From an uncultured Angelakisella sp. (GTDB taxonomy: Bacteria > Bacillota > Clostridia > Oscillospirales > Ruminococcaceae), in NCBI GenBank assembly GCA_910585535.1, contig CAJUFK010000178.1:1-5188 (forward strand): a stretch of 5,188 nt of DNA, read 5' to 3'. A model generated the notes under the pieces. That model saw nothing but the letters and a program-made list of their open reading frames with translations. It did no database searches and was not told where the DNA came from. Each line of letters begins with the position of its first letter. Within the stretch, counting starts at the first letter, position 1. The translations under genes were made by a program, and so were the position numbers. Below are positions 4,400-5,188 of this stretch, in pieces.

Positions 4400-4410
4400 T
4401 CACCTCCCCT
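4400..4410 (-). promoter_or_regulatory. Ribosome binding site that fixes the start at 4394
   Basis: AGGGGAGGTGA on the minus strand lies 5-8 bases before the ATG at 4394. Its final TGA is also the stop codon of the 64-aa gene. A start further upstream in the same frame would place the SD inside the coding region and has no SD of its own, so the shorter protein is preferred. Confidence 0.8.
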
Positions 4411-4594
4411 CTGATGGTAATTCCGGCCATTCGCCGCTGCCGATGAGCTTTTGGAAGCGGGTCTTGGTTCTTTCGATTTCATCTTCCAGAACGGAGGCAT
4501 CGTGCTGGGCAAGCACCTTTTTCTGTTCCAGGATGATGCGGGCCATATCGGTGCAGATGCCACACAGTCCTTCGATGATTTGAAGGTTGCTCAT
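4400..4594 (-). CDS. Small helical phage protein, 64 aa
   Basis: The start chosen is the ATG at 4594, 7 bases after AAGGGAG (4602-4608 on the plus strand); the longer open frame upstream crosses a terminator hairpin and has no SD. The protein (MSNLQIIEGLCGICTDMARI...) is almost entirely predicted helix: about residues 3-31, and an acidic, basic-mixed helix at 32-51 (ASVLEDEIERTKTRFQKLIG), then a proline-containing tail. It is soluble, with two cysteines spaced CxxC (11 and 14) but no second pair for a zinc site. Similar short helical-hairpin proteins occur at the start of lysis cassettes in Clostridia phages, with unknown role. It is the first gene after the reverse-transcriptase terminator and leads directly into the 92-aa membrane protein gene. 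Confidence 0.8.
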   Translation of the reverse strand: MSNLQIIEGLCGICTDMARIILEQKKVLAQHDASVLEDEIERTKTRFQKLIGSGEWPELPSEGR

Positions 4595-4613
4595 GGGGTC
4601 ACTCCCTTCATGG

Positions 4614-4651
4614 CATAACAAAAGGGAGGGCGGTTTTGCCGCTCTCCCTTT
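4614..4651 (-). terminator. Terminator or attenuator hairpin before the lysis cassette
   Basis: A 13-bp stem pairs 4621-4633 with 4639-4651 around the loop 4634-4638, with one G-T pair on the plus strand. On the minus strand it runs into TTTTGTTATG, a moderate T run. It lies only about 13 bases before the ribosome binding site of the 64-aa gene. The T run is imperfect, so termination may be partial. Confidence 0.6.
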
Positions 4652-4660
4652 CAGGGTGCC

Positions 4661-4699
4661 AAATAAAAAGAAGATGGCGGAATCACCCGTCATCTTCTT
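4661..4699 (-). terminator. Terminator at the end of the reverse transcriptase gene
   Basis: AAGAAGATG (4668-4676) pairs with CATCTTCTT (4691-4699), with three further GC pairs inside after one mismatch. On the minus strand the stem is followed by TTTATTT. The hairpin overlaps the last codons and stop of the reverse transcriptase. On the plus strand a T-rich stretch (TTTGATTTTTT) also follows, so it may work in both directions. Confidence 0.75.
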
Positions 4700-5188
4700 C
4701 TTTGATTTTTTCGCTGTCCCGCTTCAGGAAAAACCAGCCCTCCGTCCACTCGGTGTCGCTGTACTCCCCGAAGATGGCCTTGCGGAGCTGGTAGCTGTCA
4801 CAATGGGACATCAGCCCCATGTAGGAGGTGACAGTTCGCTGGGCACGGTCCAGGTCGATTTTTCCCTCTGCGTACAGGGCTTGGATGCGCTTCAGGTTGC
4901 GCTTCATCCGCAGGGCTGTCGCTTTCTTCAGCCGGATGTGGTCTGGGTATATGCGGTACTGGCAGAAGTCTATCCCGTGGGATATAGGCTGGATGAAGGA
5001 TTTCTTTGGGTTCAGTTCCAGCTTCAGCTTTTCAGCCATGAATCCCTCGATCTTGCTGCGCCATTCCCGAAGCTGCGCCTTGCTATCCGAAATCATTACG
5101 ATGTCATCCATGTACCGGACATACTGCTTTATCTGCAGTTTGCGCTTTGCGAAGTGATCCACCTCGTTCTGGTTGACATTCGCCAGCA
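4683..5188 (-). CDS. Reverse transcriptase, C-terminal part (DGR-like), partial at right edge
   Basis: The reading frame enters from the right edge and continues through 167 residues to the TGA at 4683; the GTG at 5162 is not the true start. The first visible residues, LANVNQNEVDHFAKRKLQ, belong to the segment just before the catalytic loop. YVRYMDDIVMISD carries the polymerase motif YMDD (5103-5114), with the two catalytic aspartates intact. Then come LKLELNPKK and PISHGIDFCQYRIYP (palm/thumb border), and a short basic thumb ending in SYMGLMSHCDSYQLRKAIF. There is no maturase or HNH domain, so it is not an intact group II intron protein. No retron-type VTG motif is seen in the thumb. The S-Y-x-G-x-x-x-H-x-x-S-Y ending resembles RTs of diversity-generating retroelements. 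A glutamine replaces the usual glycine in the FLGYRI-type motif. RT call is certain; DGR class is likely but unproven without the repeats. Confidence 0.93.
   Translation of the reverse strand, partial: LANVNQNEVDHFAKRKLQIKQYVRYMDDIVMISDSKAQLREWRSKIEGFMAEKLKLELNPKKSFIQPISHGIDFCQYRIYPDHIRLKKATALRMKRNLKRIQALYAEGKIDLDRAQRTVTSYMGLMSHCDSYQLRKAIFGEYSDTEWTEGWFFLKRDSEKIKEEDDG

Noticed and set aside
4591..4611. Six-codon mini-frame whose TGA overlaps the ATG of the 64-aa gene
   Set aside because: The ATGA overlap is suggestive of a leader peptide, but there is no purine-rich SD before its ATG (the preceding bases are CCCTTTTGTTATGCC), so translation is unlikely.
4594..4683. DGR template repeat in the gap downstream of the reverse transcriptase
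   Set aside because: The gap is only about 90 bases, is filled by two terminator hairpins, and no matching sequence was seen elsewhere in the window; any template repeat is more likely beyond the right edge.
1..5188. CRISPR array, tRNA or rRNA genes, insertion sequence ends
   Set aside because: No regularly spaced direct repeats, no cloverleaf-like or rRNA-like sequence and no transposase or terminal inverted repeat pair were seen.

Overview
The window looks like part of a prophage, or a phage-derived element, from a gut-type Clostridia bacterium (Bacillota). The evidence is strong AGGAGG-type ribosome binding sites before nearly every gene, consensus sigma-A promoters, a GC-rich coding body with an AT-rich promoter island, and a lysis cassette whose amidase resembles those of Clostridia prophages. 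The host assignment (Oscillospiraceae-like from GC content and style) is inference; nothing in the window fixes a species.

Left edge (1-258): the first 20 codons of a minus-strand gene run off the window. A divergent promoter region follows. The leftward promoter is a perfect TTGACA-17-TATAAT; the rightward one is TTGTAA-17-TATAAT with an extended -10. Both carry the same inverted repeat, ATTCA-N2-TGAAT, in the spacer between -35 and -10, so one repressor probably controls both directions.

Plus-strand block (259-1785): six small, tightly packed genes (68, 103, 88, 116, 44 and 69 aa) with strong ribosome binding sites form one operon that ends at a rho-independent terminator. None has a function I recognise. 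Three of the gene junctions are near copies of each other. The block lies between a phage lysis module and a divergently read gene, a position where phages of Bacillota often carry accessory cargo, including anti-defence genes.

Convergent terminator zone (1786-2027): several hairpins, at least one of them bidirectional, separate the operon from the minus-strand phage genes.

Minus-strand phage block (5188 down to 2028), in transcription order: the C-terminal part of a reverse transcriptase (YMDD motif, diversity-generating-retroelement-like, cut by the right edge); a terminator; a 64-aa helical protein; a 92-aa single-membrane-span protein; an N-acetylmuramoyl-L-alanine amidase (Amidase_2 plus SPOR domain); a 116-aa two-span membrane protein; a 105-aa three-span holin candidate; and a 124-aa protein with a C-terminal SH3-like fold. 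From the 64-aa gene onward this is a lysis cassette with overlapping or nearly touching genes. A reverse transcriptase directly upstream of lysis genes suggests that a tail-fibre or receptor-binding gene and a template repeat lie just beyond the right edge, but neither is visible here.
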